From assembly GCA_045616665.1 (NCBI GenBank), contig JAZLHE010000085.1:4298-68297 (forward strand): a DNA stretch of 64,000 nt. The letters run 5' to 3'. The stretch is from RUG11690 sp045616665. GTDB taxonomy: Bacteria > Bacteroidota > Bacteroidia > Bacteroidales > WCHB1-69. The notes beneath the pieces were generated by a model. It saw only the letters and a list, made by a program, of their open reading frames with translations, had not been told where the DNA came from and did no database searches. Within the stretch, counting starts at the first letter, position 1. Each line of letters opens with the position of its first letter. Both the position numbers and the translations under genes were made by a program. Shown here in pieces: positions 39,959 through 49,971 of the stretch.

Positions 39959-42900
39959 ATGACTAAATATTTGGTGAAATATAGATACTGGCTTCTCGGC
40001 GTAACTCTTGCGTTTGCCGCATTGTGTGCCGTGTTACTTTTCCGTGTGAATATTAATACGGATATGACCAAATACCTTCCCGATGACTCTCAAATGCGTG
40101 CCGGCCTGGAAGTGATGAATGGCGAATTCGGCGATATGACCGAAATGGGTGGTAATGATATCCGTGTGATGTTTGACGGCCTTTCGGATGAAGACAAGTT
40201 GGAGAAAATGGCATACCTGCGCGGGGTGGAGCACGTGAAGAGTGTGATGGAGTTGGAAAACGGTTCGCATACGCTCTATGAATTGGGCGTTGCCGGATCC
40301 GTTGACCAAGTGGCTTTGGGTGAACAAATTGAGGAAAAATTTCCAGAGGTTGTGGCCGTTGAGACCAGTCAGGATGGTGCCACCGCCGAAGTGCCGATGC
40401 TTCTCGGTGGCGTGGCATTGTTGCTGATTATCCTCTTCGCTATGTGCCGCTCGTGGCTGGAACCCGTGCTGTTTTTGGCTTCTACGGGAATTGCGGTCCT
40501 TATCAATGTGGGAACCAACGCCTTCCTTCCCAGCGTCTCCGTTACTACCAATTCGATTGTGGCTATCCTGCAATTGGTCTTGTCAATGGATTATTCCATT
40601 ATCTTGCTCAATCATTTCCGACAAGATCGCCAGCTGAACAGCAATAGCCTTGTGGCGATGCAGAAGGCAGTGGGTAGGGCGGCCGCTCCCATCGTGAGTA
40701 GTGCACTGACTACGATCGTGGGACTTATTATGTTGGTATTTATGAAGTTGAAGATAGGAGAGGACTTGGGCGTGGTTTTGTCGAAAGGCGTTTTTTGCAG
40801 TTTGGTTTGCAACTTCACAGTCCTTCCTTCTTTGATATTGTTGTTTGAAAAGGGAATTGACCGTTCGGCCAAGAAGGTTTTTGTTTTTCCAACGGACAAG
40901 CTTGCTCATTTCTGTGCGAAAAACAGCATCCTTTTGTCTGTGGTCTTTGTTGTGGTTTTTGCGGGTTCATACATCCTTCGCAAGCAAACCGACATCATTT
41001 TCTATAAGTCAACGGAGTCTGAAATTGAACAGTATTTTCCTAAAAAAAATCCGGTGGTGCTGATTTATGACAATGCCGACGAGTCTAAGGTGCTTCCGCT
41101 TGTCGATTCAGTGATGAATGACACGGGAGTGGAAATGGTCGTTTCCTATCCGTCGTTGTTGCTTCGTGAATATACGGCGCCGCAAATGGTGGAATCAATT
41201 AAGGGGTTGACAAGCCTGATGGAAAATATGGGAATGGAAAACAAGTCCACGATAAGTATGGATATGCTTTCAGAGGATGTGATGAAGGTGCTGTATTATG
41301 CGGCTAATGGTGGAAATAAAAATATCACGATGGGATTTAACGAAATGGCAGATTTCATTATCGGCGAAGCCAATAATCCCAATTCCGTTATCGCTCAGCA
41401 GATGGATGACGAGATGAAGGAAAAGTTGAAGATGTTGGACGACTTACGTATCCCCGTGGTTTCCGTTGAACAACCCAAGGAAGTAAAGCCTGCCAATAAA
41501 CCTGTTGTTTCCTCCGAGAAGTTGACGCCTGCGCCGACCAAGACGCAAACGCCTTCTCCTGCAGTAAAAACGCCGGTTAAACAGGAAAACCCTACGGTTA
41601 CGCATACGTCAAAGCCAGGTTCTTATTCCCCCTATACAGATACGGTGTTGCTCAACAAGCCGATGAACTATGAGGAAATGGCTTCCTATTTGACAATGTC
41701 GGCTCCACAAGCCAAGATGGTTTACAAATTGGCTCAACGTAACGGGAAGACGATGACGCCGTGGCAGTTTGTTCATTTTATGACTGACAACATCCTGCAA
41801 AGAAAAGGAATGGCGTCGATGATTAAGGAGACGGAACGTAAGCAGTTGATTGCTCTCAAGGATACAATGGATGCCGCTATGCAGGCTGTCAGCACTCCAC
41901 AAGAAGCAGCTGTGGAACAAGTTGCCGATGCCCCATCTGAAACAAAGTCCGACAATTTGGTAACGCCTGCAGATTCTGTCCAATCGGTTGTTCTTCTTCC
42001 GTCAACCCCGGCGCCGATAGCCGTGCCGACTCCAAAAATTGACAAGTCTGTCCTGGTTTTGGACGAAATGTTGTCGGGAAAGAAAAAATATACTTCGGAA
42101 CAAATGGCAAAAAATTTGTCCATCTTGGGAGAAAACATCCCGAAGGAACTCATCGACTTACTATATTTATATTATGCCGGTACTCACAATTATGACACGA
42201 CTTGGACGATGTCCGTGGAACAAATCGTTGATTTTCTGTCTGATTCAGTTTTGACAGATCCTCGTTTTGATGCGCTTATTCAGGATGATATGAGGTCAAG
42301 TTTTGAACAGATGGAGCAAACAATGGCGGAAGGCGTTGGAAAATTGCGTTCTAAACATCATTCTTTGGCAATGATTATCACCAATTATCCTACCGAGTCG
42401 CCAGAAACGTATCGGTTTATCAATCATTATGATTCTTTATGTAAAAATAATTTGAGCCATCAGTACTATTCCGTTGGCGAGTCGGTGATGTTGTCTGAAA
42501 TGAAGGCTGGTTTTAACAGAGAAGTCCTGGTGGTAACGTTGCTTACTATTATGGCAATTTTCTTGATTGTTGCCATTACTTTCCGTTCGGTTATTTTGTC
42601 GGCCATCTTAGTGATGACGGTGATGTCTGGCGTGTTTGTCAATGTGGTGGTGAGCGGTCTCGGCGGCAGTTCCCTGCTTTATATCGCTTATTTGGTGGTT
42701 CAAAGTATTCTGATGGGTGCTGCCATCGATTACGGAATTCTTTTTGCCAATTATTATCGTACCAAGCGTATTGCCTTTGGTGTGGAAGAATCCTTGCGAG
42801 AAACCTACAGAAGTTCTATCCATACGATTCTTACGTCTGGATTAATCCTGATTTTAGTTCCTGGAATTATGGCTATTCTGGTGTCGGATTTGACCATTGC

Positions 42901-43018
42901 CAATATTGTGAAGTCCATCTCCATAGGTGCTTTGGTGACGGTGCTGCTTATTTTGTTCGTGTTGCCGGGCGTGCTGGTCTTCTGCGATAAAATCATCATC
43001 AGAAAAAGAAAAGAATAG
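39959..43018 (+). CDS. MMPL/RND family transporter
   Basis: 1019 residues from the ATG at 39959 (MTKYLVKYRYWLLGVTLAFAALCAVLLF). It has two groups of membrane segments: one N-terminal segment plus a bundle around residues 150-320 with MDYSIILLNHFR, and a second bundle at about 860-1000 with AAIDYGILFANYYRT. Between them is a long periplasmic domain with a Pro/Thr/Lys-rich linker (TPAPTKTQTPSPAVKTPV). This is the MMPL type of RND permease, exporting lipids or other hydrophobic substrates; the cargo is unknown. A -7 box TATCTTTG lies at 39898-39905 and a terminator follows. Confidence 0.9.
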   Translation: MTKYLVKYRYWLLGVTLAFAALCAVLLFRVNINTDMTKYLPDDSQMRAGLEVMNGEFGDMTEMGGNDIRVMFDGLSDEDKLEKMAYLRGVEHVKSVMELENGSHTLYELGVAGSVDQVALGEQIEEKFPEVVAVETSQDGATAEVPMLLGGVALLLIILFAMCRSWLEPVLFLASTGIAVLINVGTNAFLPSVSVTTNSIVAILQLVLSMDYSIILLNHFRQDRQLNSNSLVAMQKAVGRAAAPIVSSALTTIVGLIMLVFMKLKIGEDLGVVLSKGVFCSLVCNFTVLPSLILLFEKGIDRSAKKVFVFPTDKLAHFCAKNSILLSVVFVVVFAGSYILRKQTDIIFYKSTESEIEQYFPKKNPVVLIYDNADESKVLPLVDSVMNDTGVEMVVSYPSLLLREYTAPQMVESIKGLTSLMENMGMENKSTISMDMLSEDVMKVLYYAANGGNKNITMGFNEMADFIIGEANNPNSVIAQQMDDEMKEKLKMLDDLRIPVVSVEQPKEVKPANKPVVSSEKLTPAPTKTQTPSPAVKTPVKQENPTVTHTSKPGSYSPYTDTVLLNKPMNYEEMASYLTMSAPQAKMVYKLAQRNGKTMTPWQFVHFMTDNILQRKGMASMIKETERKQLIALKDTMDAAMQAVSTPQEAAVEQVADAPSETKSDNLVTPADSVQSVVLLPSTPAPIAVPTPKIDKSVLVLDEMLSGKKKYTSEQMAKNLSILGENIPKELIDLLYLYYAGTHNYDTTWTMSVEQIVDFLSDSVLTDPRFDALIQDDMRSSFEQMEQTMAEGVGKLRSKHHSLAMIITNYPTESPETYRFINHYDSLCKNNLSHQYYSVGESVMLSEMKAGFNREVLVVTLLTIMAIFLIVAITFRSVILSAILVMTVMSGVFVNVVVSGLGGSSLLYIAYLVVQSILMGAAIDYGILFANYYRTKRIAFGVEESLRETYRSSIHTILTSGLILILVPGIMAILVSDLTIANIVKSISIGALVTVLLILFVLPGVLVFCDKIIIRKRKE

Positions 43019-43021
43019 CAT

Positions 43022-43057
43022 CTGGTCTTTGTCGTAACGACAAATCAGGCTTTTTTT
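43022..43057 (+). terminator. Rho-independent terminator of the MMPL gene
   Basis: Stem CTGGT-TTTGTCG / CGACAAA-TCAGG with a small loop, then C and seven T, starting 3 bp past the stop codon. Confidence 0.8.
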
Positions 43058-43222
43058 GACGTCTTGCATTTCTTGTGGGAATGATAATGCAAAAAATCTT
43101 GTTGTTTTGTTATTCCTGAGGAAAAAGTTGTATATTTGTATCATATTTTGCTTAAAACTACATTTTTTATAAATGATTGATAGTAAAGTAGATAAAATTT
43201 TGAGAATAATAATAAAATATAG

Positions 43223-45865
43223 ATGACAATGGAAATTGCAACTAAGTACGAACCGAAGAACATCGAAGATAAATGGTATCAATTTTGGATTGAGCACCAG
43301 TTGTTTGCCTCAAAACCTAATCAACAGAAACCTTTTACGGTGGTGATTCCGCCCCCTAATGTGACGGGCGTTTTGCACATGGGACACATGCTGAACAACA
43401 CGATTCAGGATGTGCTGGTGCGTCGTGCCCGTATGCGCGGTTATAATGCCGTGTGGGTGCCGGGTACCGACCACGCCTCTATTGCAACTGAAGCCAAGGT
43501 GGTCAATATGCTCAAGGAAAAAGGAATCGACAAGCGTTCTTTGTCACGTGAGGAATTTTTGAAATACGCTTGGGAATGGAAGGAAAAATATGGCGGAATT
43601 ATCCTGAAGCAGTTGCGCAAATTGGGTGCTTCCTGCGACTGGGATCGTACCCGTTTTACAATGGATCCGGAAATGTCCGAAGCCGTTACGAAGGTGTTTG
43701 TCGATTTGTATAATAAAGGCAAAATCTATCGCGGCGTCCGTATGGTGAACTGGGATCCCAAGGCTTTGACCGCAGTTTCCGACGAAGAGGTCATTTATCA
43801 CGAAGTTCAGTCTAAGTTGTATTATGTTCGCTACCTCATTGAAGGTACAACGGATGAATACGTGACGATTGCTACCACGCGTCCCGAGACGATTGTCGGC
43901 GATACCGCTATCTGTATGCATCCAGAAGATGAAAGGTATCAGCATCTTCGCGGCAAACGTGCCATCGTTCCATTGGTAAATCGTTCCATCCCGTTGATTT
44001 TTGACGAGTATGTGGATCGTGATTTCGGAACCGGTGCCTTAAAGATTACGCCGGCTCACGATATTAATGACTATAATTTAGGTATTAAATATAAATTAGA
44101 TACCATCAATATTTTTAACGATAATGGCACGCTGAACGAAGCAGCCCAATTCCTCGTAGGCGTGGATCGCTTTGAAGCCCGTAAGCAGATTATTCCGTTG
44201 TTGGAAGCAGCGGGCAACCTGATGAAGATAGAAGATTATACCAATAAGGTCGGCTATTCTGAACGTACCAACGAGGTCATCGAACCGAAATTGTCTTTGC
44301 AATGGTTCTGCGATATGGCTTCTTTGGCAAAACCCGCGTTGGACGTGGTGATGAAGGACGAAATCAGGTTTTATCCAGATAAGTTCAAAAATACGTATGC
44401 CCATTGGATGGAAAATGTCAAGGACTGGTGTATCAGCCGCCAATTGTGGTGGGGCCATCGTATTCCAGCCTATCACTTGCCCAATCGTGAGTTCGTGGTG
44501 GCTGTAAATAAGGAAGAAGCGTTTAAGATGGCTACGGAAAAATATCCTGAGTTGAATCTGACAATGGATGATTTGAAGCAAGACGAAGATGTGATGGACA
44601 CTTGGTTCTCATCTTGGTTGTGGCCAATGTCGGTGTTTGACGGCATCCGCAACCCCCATAATCCTGAAGTGGACTATTATTATCCGGCCGCTGTTTTGGT
44701 AACGGCTCCCGATATCATTTTCTTCTGGGTGGCTCGTATGATTATGGCCGGTTTGGAATGGCGTCAGGCCGTGCCGTTTAAGGATGTGTACTTTACCGGA
44801 ACCGTTCGCGATAAATTGGGTAGGAAGATGTCAAAACAACTCGGCAACTCTCCGGATCCGATTATGTTAATGGAAAAATTTGGTGCCGACGGTGTCCGTA
44901 TGGGAATGCTTTTGAGTTCGCCCGCAGGCAACGATTTGCTTTTTGATGAGTCTTTGTGTGAACAGGGAAGAAATTTCAATAATAAGATATGGAATGCCTT
45001 CCGCTTGATTAAGGGTTGGGAAGTTGATGAAAATTTGCCACAGCCGCAATCCAACGCCACGGCGGTGAAATGGTTTTCGATGCGTCTTAACGAAGTTTTG
45101 ACAGAGATGAATGACCATTTCGGAAAATATCGTTTGTCAGACGCCCTGATGGCTGTGTATAAGTTGGTTTGGGACGATTTCTGCTCATGTTTCCTCGAAG
45201 TGGTGAAACCTCCTTATCAAAAACCTATTGACGGTAAAACTTATGGTGAAATTATCGATATTTTTGATAAATTGTTGCGCATTATGCACCCGTTTATGCC
45301 GTTTATTACGGAAGAATTATGGCATGGCCTGAAAGACCGTAAGGATGATGAGTCTATTATGGTGGCCGTGATGCCTGAATCCGAATGCGGTGCCGATGAC
45401 CAGCAATATCTGAATCGTTTTGCCAATACGCAAAAAGTCATCGAACGCGTGCGCCGCGTTCGTGCCGAAAAGAATATCGCTCCCAAAAATCCTATCAGTC
45501 TCTTCGTGCTGAGAAAAAAATCTAATGAAGATGCCGAAATGGATTGCATTATCGAAAAATTGTGCAATATTCCTAACGTGGAATATGTGGATGAAAAAGT
45601 TCCCGGTGCCGTTCTGTTCATTGAACAAAATGTGGAATATTTTGTCCCGTTTGCAGAAAATATAGATAAGGATGCAGAATTGAAGAAGTTGAACGACGAA
45701 TTGGTTTACGCTGAAAATTTCTTGCAGTCTGTCTTGAAAAAATTGTCCAATGAGCGTTTCGTGCAAAATGCTCCGGAACAGGTGGTGGCCGTCGAACGCA
45801 AAAAACAAGCCGACGCGGAGGCGAAAATTCAATTGTTGAAAGAACAAATCGCAGGGTTAAAGTAG
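43223..45865 (+). CDS. valS: Valyl-tRNA synthetase
   Basis: 880 residues (878 if the second ATG at 43229 is used). Class I signature PPPNVTGVLHMGHML near residues 45-60 and GRKMSKQLGNSPDP near 533. The editing domain and the DWCISRQLWWGHRIPAYH segment are typical of ValS. The C-terminal coiled coil (LKKLNDELVYAENFLQSVLKKLSNERF) is complete. It charges tRNA-Val with valine. The -7 box TATATTTG lies near 43131 and the leader is about 80 nt, in which I see no T-box. Confidence 0.98.
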   Translation: MTMEIATKYEPKNIEDKWYQFWIEHQLFASKPNQQKPFTVVIPPPNVTGVLHMGHMLNNTIQDVLVRRARMRGYNAVWVPGTDHASIATEAKVVNMLKEKGIDKRSLSREEFLKYAWEWKEKYGGIILKQLRKLGASCDWDRTRFTMDPEMSEAVTKVFVDLYNKGKIYRGVRMVNWDPKALTAVSDEEVIYHEVQSKLYYVRYLIEGTTDEYVTIATTRPETIVGDTAICMHPEDERYQHLRGKRAIVPLVNRSIPLIFDEYVDRDFGTGALKITPAHDINDYNLGIKYKLDTINIFNDNGTLNEAAQFLVGVDRFEARKQIIPLLEAAGNLMKIEDYTNKVGYSERTNEVIEPKLSLQWFCDMASLAKPALDVVMKDEIRFYPDKFKNTYAHWMENVKDWCISRQLWWGHRIPAYHLPNREFVVAVNKEEAFKMATEKYPELNLTMDDLKQDEDVMDTWFSSWLWPMSVFDGIRNPHNPEVDYYYPAAVLVTAPDIIFFWVARMIMAGLEWRQAVPFKDVYFTGTVRDKLGRKMSKQLGNSPDPIMLMEKFGADGVRMGMLLSSPAGNDLLFDESLCEQGRNFNNKIWNAFRLIKGWEVDENLPQPQSNATAVKWFSMRLNEVLTEMNDHFGKYRLSDALMAVYKLVWDDFCSCFLEVVKPPYQKPIDGKTYGEIIDIFDKLLRIMHPFMPFITEELWHGLKDRKDDESIMVAVMPESECGADDQQYLNRFANTQKVIERVRRVRAEKNIAPKNPISLFVLRKKSNEDAEMDCIIEKLCNIPNVEYVDEKVPGAVLFIEQNVEYFVPFAENIDKDAELKKLNDELVYAENFLQSVLKKLSNERFVQNAPEQVVAVERKKQADAEAKIQLLKEQIAGLK

Positions 45866-45875
45866 TGAGAAATAG

Positions 45876-45911
45876 AGTGTTGCCAATTGTCAAATGCTGA
45901 TTGGCAACACT
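45876..45911 (+). other. Strong intergenic hairpin between valS and the next gene
   Basis: Perfect 12-bp stem AGTGTTGCCAAT / ATTGGCAACACT with a 12-base loop, not followed by a T-run. It may be an RNA-stability or weak termination element that sets the valS 3' end. Confidence 0.6.
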
Positions 45912-45923
45912 AAAATTGAAAAT

Positions 45924-46115
45924 ATGGAACATTTCTTTAGATTGGTATTGCTGTGCGGCATCTATATCGTGCCTTTACACTTTATGGATATTGAAGATAA
46001 GTTCATTATTCAGGTGACTGGCGTGATTGGTATTGTCGTGGCATACTTTCTCGCTCTGTTCATTATGAAAAAACTGAAAAAGAGAAATGAAGGAAAAGAG
46101 AAGAACAATGCGTAG
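45924..46115 (+). CDS. Small membrane protein
   Basis: 63 residues from the ATG at 45924 (MEHFFRLVLLCGIYIVPLHFM). Two membrane segments (about 5-20 and 27-48, IQVTGVIGIVVAYFLALFIM) and a Lys-rich tail (KKLKKRNEGKEKNN). Family unknown. Its last codons overlap the next start (ATGCGTAG), which couples translation of the two genes. Confidence 0.65.
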   Translation: MEHFFRLVLLCGIYIVPLHFMDIEDKFIIQVTGVIGIVVAYFLALFIMKKLKKRNEGKEKNNA

Positions 46116-46488
46116 TCGCCGACAGGTTCTCGACACTGTTGCGCTGACTGCTTTGCTGACCATTGTCTTTACAGTGGTCGGCTGTTCTTCTGTTTTTGCC
46201 TCTTTCTCGGTTCCCCAAACCATCGAACAAGATCTGCCGCCACAAAGCAGTGAGTTTGAAATATCCACTTTCTCTTTTGGAGGAATGCAAAGTCGTAGCG
46301 AAGTCCCGACCTTATCCATTTCGGTTTTCGTGAAATTATTATCCCATCAGTCATTGAACAAAGAACTCCTGCATAGGGTCTATTATAGACGTTTGTTCAG
46401 CAATGGGCTCAGTGTTGGAGATGTCTTGTTTTCCAAACGATTGTCACAGGATTTTTATACCTTGTGTGTCGGCTGTTTGAGGTTGTGA
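46108..46488 (+). CDS. Hypothetical secreted or membrane-anchored protein
   Basis: 126 residues from the ATG at 46108, which overlaps the preceding stop; a start at 46087 would add MKEKRRT. N-terminal membrane segment (DTVALTALLTIVFTVVGCSSVFASF), then a soluble part ending in a conserved-looking cysteine pair (FYTLCVGCLRL). No family recognised. The overlap with the small membrane protein suggests the two work together. Confidence 0.55.
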   Translation: MRSRRQVLDTVALTALLTIVFTVVGCSSVFASFSVPQTIEQDLPPQSSEFEISTFSFGGMQSRSEVPTLSISVFVKLLSHQSLNKELLHRVYYRRLFSNGLSVGDVLFSKRLSQDFYTLCVGCLRL

Positions 46489-46669
46489 TCCATTCTCCTA
46501 TTTTTTCTTACACGATTTGACGAGTTTCGTCTAATAATGCCTTTTGTTCATTATTGGGTTGAAGATGATGTATTTCAGCAAAAATCCGCATTATCGTCAA
46601 TTTATTTGTAAGTGGCTGTAAAATAATAATTTATCACTTTTAAAATAAAAAACAATCTCGAATTATATT

Positions 46670-47212
46670 ATGGAAAATTATAAAAATATTGAAAATTATT
46701 TATTGGATAATGAAGATAAGAATGTAGAAATCAGAAAGAAAAGCCTACTTCCGTCGATTGTGTTGATGATTATTGCGCTGGTGCTCATCGTCATTCCGGC
46801 AACGCCGGTCAAGTTTAGCCATTATGCCAATCTTCTTATGGTCATATTAGGCGTGATTGTCTTGATTGTCGCTGTGCTGAAATTCTGGGGGGATAGTACG
46901 CGTCATAAAAACGTATATGTCTATGTTCCAGATAATCAGACGATGAAACATTACAGTGTTTATGTGGATTCCGCAGATATGGCCAAAGTTAATTCCTGCA
47001 TTGCCAAACAAAGTTTTGGAGACCTGGCAAGCGTGAAAAAGAGAATTACGTCAGGTCATTATATTGATGTGCTGGGAACTCCTGCTGGAAATTATTATTT
47101 AATTCAAATGATGGATTATGTTCCCCATCAGTTTGAGGTGGTTTCGCCAGTGGCTGTATTAACAGGACAAAGTGCAGAAATTATGAGCGAACTCATTCGT
47201 GAATATGCTTAA
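46670..47212 (+). CDS. Hypothetical membrane protein
   Basis: 180 residues: an acidic, Asn-rich N-terminus, two membrane segments (about 28-46 LPSIVLMIIALVLIVIPA and 55-70 LLMVILGVIVLIVAVL), then a soluble beta-rich domain (RHKNVYVYVPDNQTMKHYSVYV, YYLIQMMDYVPHQFEVV). No family recognised. It lies just upstream of the topoisomerase gene, whose -7 box (TATATTTG, about 47218-47225) follows its stop directly. Confidence 0.65.
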   Translation: MENYKNIENYLLDNEDKNVEIRKKSLLPSIVLMIIALVLIVIPATPVKFSHYANLLMVILGVIVLIVAVLKFWGDSTRHKNVYVYVPDNQTMKHYSVYVDSADMAKVNSCIAKQSFGDLASVKKRITSGHYIDVLGTPAGNYYLIQMMDYVPHQFEVVSPVAVLTGQSAEIMSELIREYA

Positions 47213-47256
47213 AAATTTGTATATTTGCAGCCGTGAACTCTAAGAATGATAGATAA

Positions 47257-49971
47257 ATGGCAGAAAAAAAAGACAAAATAGCAGAAGAAAAAACAGATGA
47301 AATCGTAAATCAGGAAGTGGAAACCGACGAACCGTCCAAAATGATGAATGTCGTTCACGTCGGTTCGATTTTTGAGAATTACTTTTTGGATTATGCGTCA
47401 TACGTTAATTTGAATCGTGCTATTCCTGAAGTGGTGGATGGTTTGAAGCCCGTTCAGCGTCGAATTCTGCATTCTATGGATGAATTGGAGGATGGACGGT
47501 ACAACAAGGTGGCCAATATTATTGGTAACACGATGAAGTACCACCCTCACGGCGACGCATCAATCGGTGACGCGTTGGTGCAACTGGGTCAGAAAGGTTT
47601 GTTGATTGACACCCAAGGTAACTGGGGTAATATCCTCACCGGTGATGACGCGGCTGCACCACGTTACATCGAAGCCCGATTGTCAAAGTTCGCCATTGAC
47701 GTGGTTTTCAATCATAAAACCACAGAATGGCAGTTGTCTTACGATGGTCGTAATAAAGAACCGATTACGTTGCCAATAAAGTTTCCATTGCTCTTGGCTC
47801 AGGGAACAGAAGGCATCGGGGTGAGTATTGCCACCAAAATCCTTCCTCACAATTTTAATGAGCTGATTGATGCCTCTGTCGCCATCCTGGAAAATAAGGA
47901 TTTTGAAATTTATCCCGATTTTCCTACCGGCGGCTCTATTGACGTGAGTCGTTATAACGAAGGGGTTAACGGGAAAATTCTTAATCGGGCCAAAATTTCC
48001 ATTTTAGACAAAAAAACGTTGGTGATTACCGAAATTCCATACGGAACCAATACCACCGACCTGATTCAATCCATCACACCGCAGATTGAAAAAGGGAAAC
48101 TGAAAATCAAGAAAATTGACGACAATACGGCTAACCAAGCCGAAATATTGTTGCATCTTTATCCTGGCGTTTCGCCAGACCAAACCATCGACGCCTTGTA
48201 TGCTTTCACGGATTGCAGTATGTCCTATTCGCCGAATGCCTGCGTGATTTTTAACGGAAAACCTTGTCAGATGTCGGTGAAGGAAATCTTGCGCATCAAT
48301 ACCAACAATACCGTTAATTTGTTGCGTCGTGAGTTGGAAATAGCATTGGAGGAATTGAGTGACCAGTGGCATAAGATTTCGTTGGAAAAGATTTTCTTTG
48401 AAAAGGGCTTGTATAAGCAGTTGGAAAAGGATGCCGCTTCCTGGGATGACCAGATAACCAGTATTGAACGGGCTTTTGACAAGTATCGCAAGTTGTTTGC
48501 CCGTGAAATTACCAGAGATGACGTTCTTCATCTTTGCGACAAACCTGTGAAGAAGATTTCCAAGTTCGATATCAAGGAGGCGGAAGACAAAATTGCCGAT
48601 ATCGAGGCCAATATCGATGAAGTGAAGAATCACCTGGATCATCTTATCGATTATGCCATTAATTATTTCAAACAGTTGAAGAAAAAATACGGCAAGGGAA
48701 GGGAACGTAAAACGGAAATCAGGAATTTTGACAATATTGTGGCGGCAACGGTGGCCGTGGCCAACCAAAAACTGTATGTCGATAGGGCAGAGGGCTTCGT
48801 GGGAACGGCACTTAAACGTGACGAAAATGTGGAATATGTTTGCGATTGTTCAGATATCGACGAAGTAATCGTGTTTAGGGACAATGGAACCTTTATGGTT
48901 AGCAAAGTGTCTGATAAACAGTTTTTTGGTAAAGACATTATTTTGGTGGAAGTATTTAAGAGAAATGACGATCGTACCATTTACAATATGATTTATTCTG
49001 ACGGAATGTTTGGTACTGCTATGGTGAAACGTTTTGCGATAGGGGGCGTCACCCGTGATAAGGAATATGTGCTGACGAAAGGCAAAACAGGAAGTAAGGT
49101 CCTGTATTTGACTTCCAATCCCAATGGTGAAGCCGAAAAAGTGCGTGTGTTTATCAAGCAGAAGAAAAACCTGAAAAAACCGCAATTTGATTTTGACTTT
49201 TCCACCTTGGCTATTAAAGGCAGGGCGTCTATGGGCAATATATTGTCTAGAAATCCTGTGAAAAAAGTGGAACTTTGTCAAAAAGGTGTTTCCACTTTGT
49301 CTGCCATAAATATTTATTATGATGAAGTGGTCGGCCGTCTCAATTCTGATGAACGAGGCGTATTGCTCGGTTCGTTTAAGGAAGACGATAAGATCATCAC
49401 GGTTTATGATGGATATTTTAGATTGATAGGTTTTGACGTCTCCGCTCATTTTGACGATAATCTGCAAATTATAAAAAAGTATAATTCCCATAAAATCCTG
49501 TCTGTAGTCTATTTCAATAAGAAGGAAGGACGCTATATGTTAAAGCGCTTTAATCCTGATAATACACCTAAGAAGATTGACTTTGTCCCACAAGAAAAAG
49601 ACGTTAAAATGCTGGCAGTGAGTATTGACTATCTTCCGCAATTGGAAGTCTCCTTTTCGAAGAAGGACTCCAAGGAACTGGAAAAGGAAGTGGTCGATGT
49701 GGCGGATTTTGTAGAGGTGATGAATGTTAAGGCAAAAGGTAAGAAACTTAATTTTGCCAATATTAAGTCTGTGAAGTTTATTGAGCCATTGCCCTACGAA
49801 GAACCGGAAGAAGAGGAACCGTCAGAAGACGAATTGGAGGTGGTTGAACCTTTGGAAGATGTCGATATGCAGGTGGCGAAGGATATTTATGAAAATATTG
49901 ATTCCCAGTTAGATAAGGATGATGATAAGATTTCTGGAGACAAAGGTGAACAGTTGACTTTGGAATTATGA
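47257..49971 (+). CDS. parC: DNA topoisomerase IV subunit A (ParC/GyrA family)
   Basis: 904 residues. The breakage-reunion domain starts with MNVVHVGSIFENYFLDYASYVNLNRAIPEVVDGLKPVQRRIL; KYHPHGDASIGDALV and QGNWGNILTGDDAAAPRYIEAR hold the active-site Tyr at residue 137. The C-terminal part forms the beta-pinwheel, with a very acidic end (EEPEEEEPSEDELEVVEPLEDVD). The lack of a clear GyrA-box and the Bacteroidetes-type layout favour ParC over GyrA. It decatenates daughter chromosomes together with ParE, which is not in the window. Confidence 0.93.
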   Translation: MAEKKDKIAEEKTDEIVNQEVETDEPSKMMNVVHVGSIFENYFLDYASYVNLNRAIPEVVDGLKPVQRRILHSMDELEDGRYNKVANIIGNTMKYHPHGDASIGDALVQLGQKGLLIDTQGNWGNILTGDDAAAPRYIEARLSKFAIDVVFNHKTTEWQLSYDGRNKEPITLPIKFPLLLAQGTEGIGVSIATKILPHNFNELIDASVAILENKDFEIYPDFPTGGSIDVSRYNEGVNGKILNRAKISILDKKTLVITEIPYGTNTTDLIQSITPQIEKGKLKIKKIDDNTANQAEILLHLYPGVSPDQTIDALYAFTDCSMSYSPNACVIFNGKPCQMSVKEILRINTNNTVNLLRRELEIALEELSDQWHKISLEKIFFEKGLYKQLEKDAASWDDQITSIERAFDKYRKLFAREITRDDVLHLCDKPVKKISKFDIKEAEDKIADIEANIDEVKNHLDHLIDYAINYFKQLKKKYGKGRERKTEIRNFDNIVAATVAVANQKLYVDRAEGFVGTALKRDENVEYVCDCSDIDEVIVFRDNGTFMVSKVSDKQFFGKDIILVEVFKRNDDRTIYNMIYSDGMFGTAMVKRFAIGGVTRDKEYVLTKGKTGSKVLYLTSNPNGEAEKVRVFIKQKKNLKKPQFDFDFSTLAIKGRASMGNILSRNPVKKVELCQKGVSTLSAINIYYDEVVGRLNSDERGVLLGSFKEDDKIITVYDGYFRLIGFDVSAHFDDNLQIIKKYNSHKILSVVYFNKKEGRYMLKRFNPDNTPKKIDFVPQEKDVKMLAVSIDYLPQLEVSFSKKDSKELEKEVVDVADFVEVMNVKAKGKKLNFANIKSVKFIEPLPYEEPEEEEPSEDELEVVEPLEDVDMQVAKDIYENIDSQLDKDDDKISGDKGEQLTLEL

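Noticed and set aside
43138..43222. T-box riboswitch before valS
   Set aside because: The leader is short and AT-rich; no specifier stem or conserved T-box sequence is visible.
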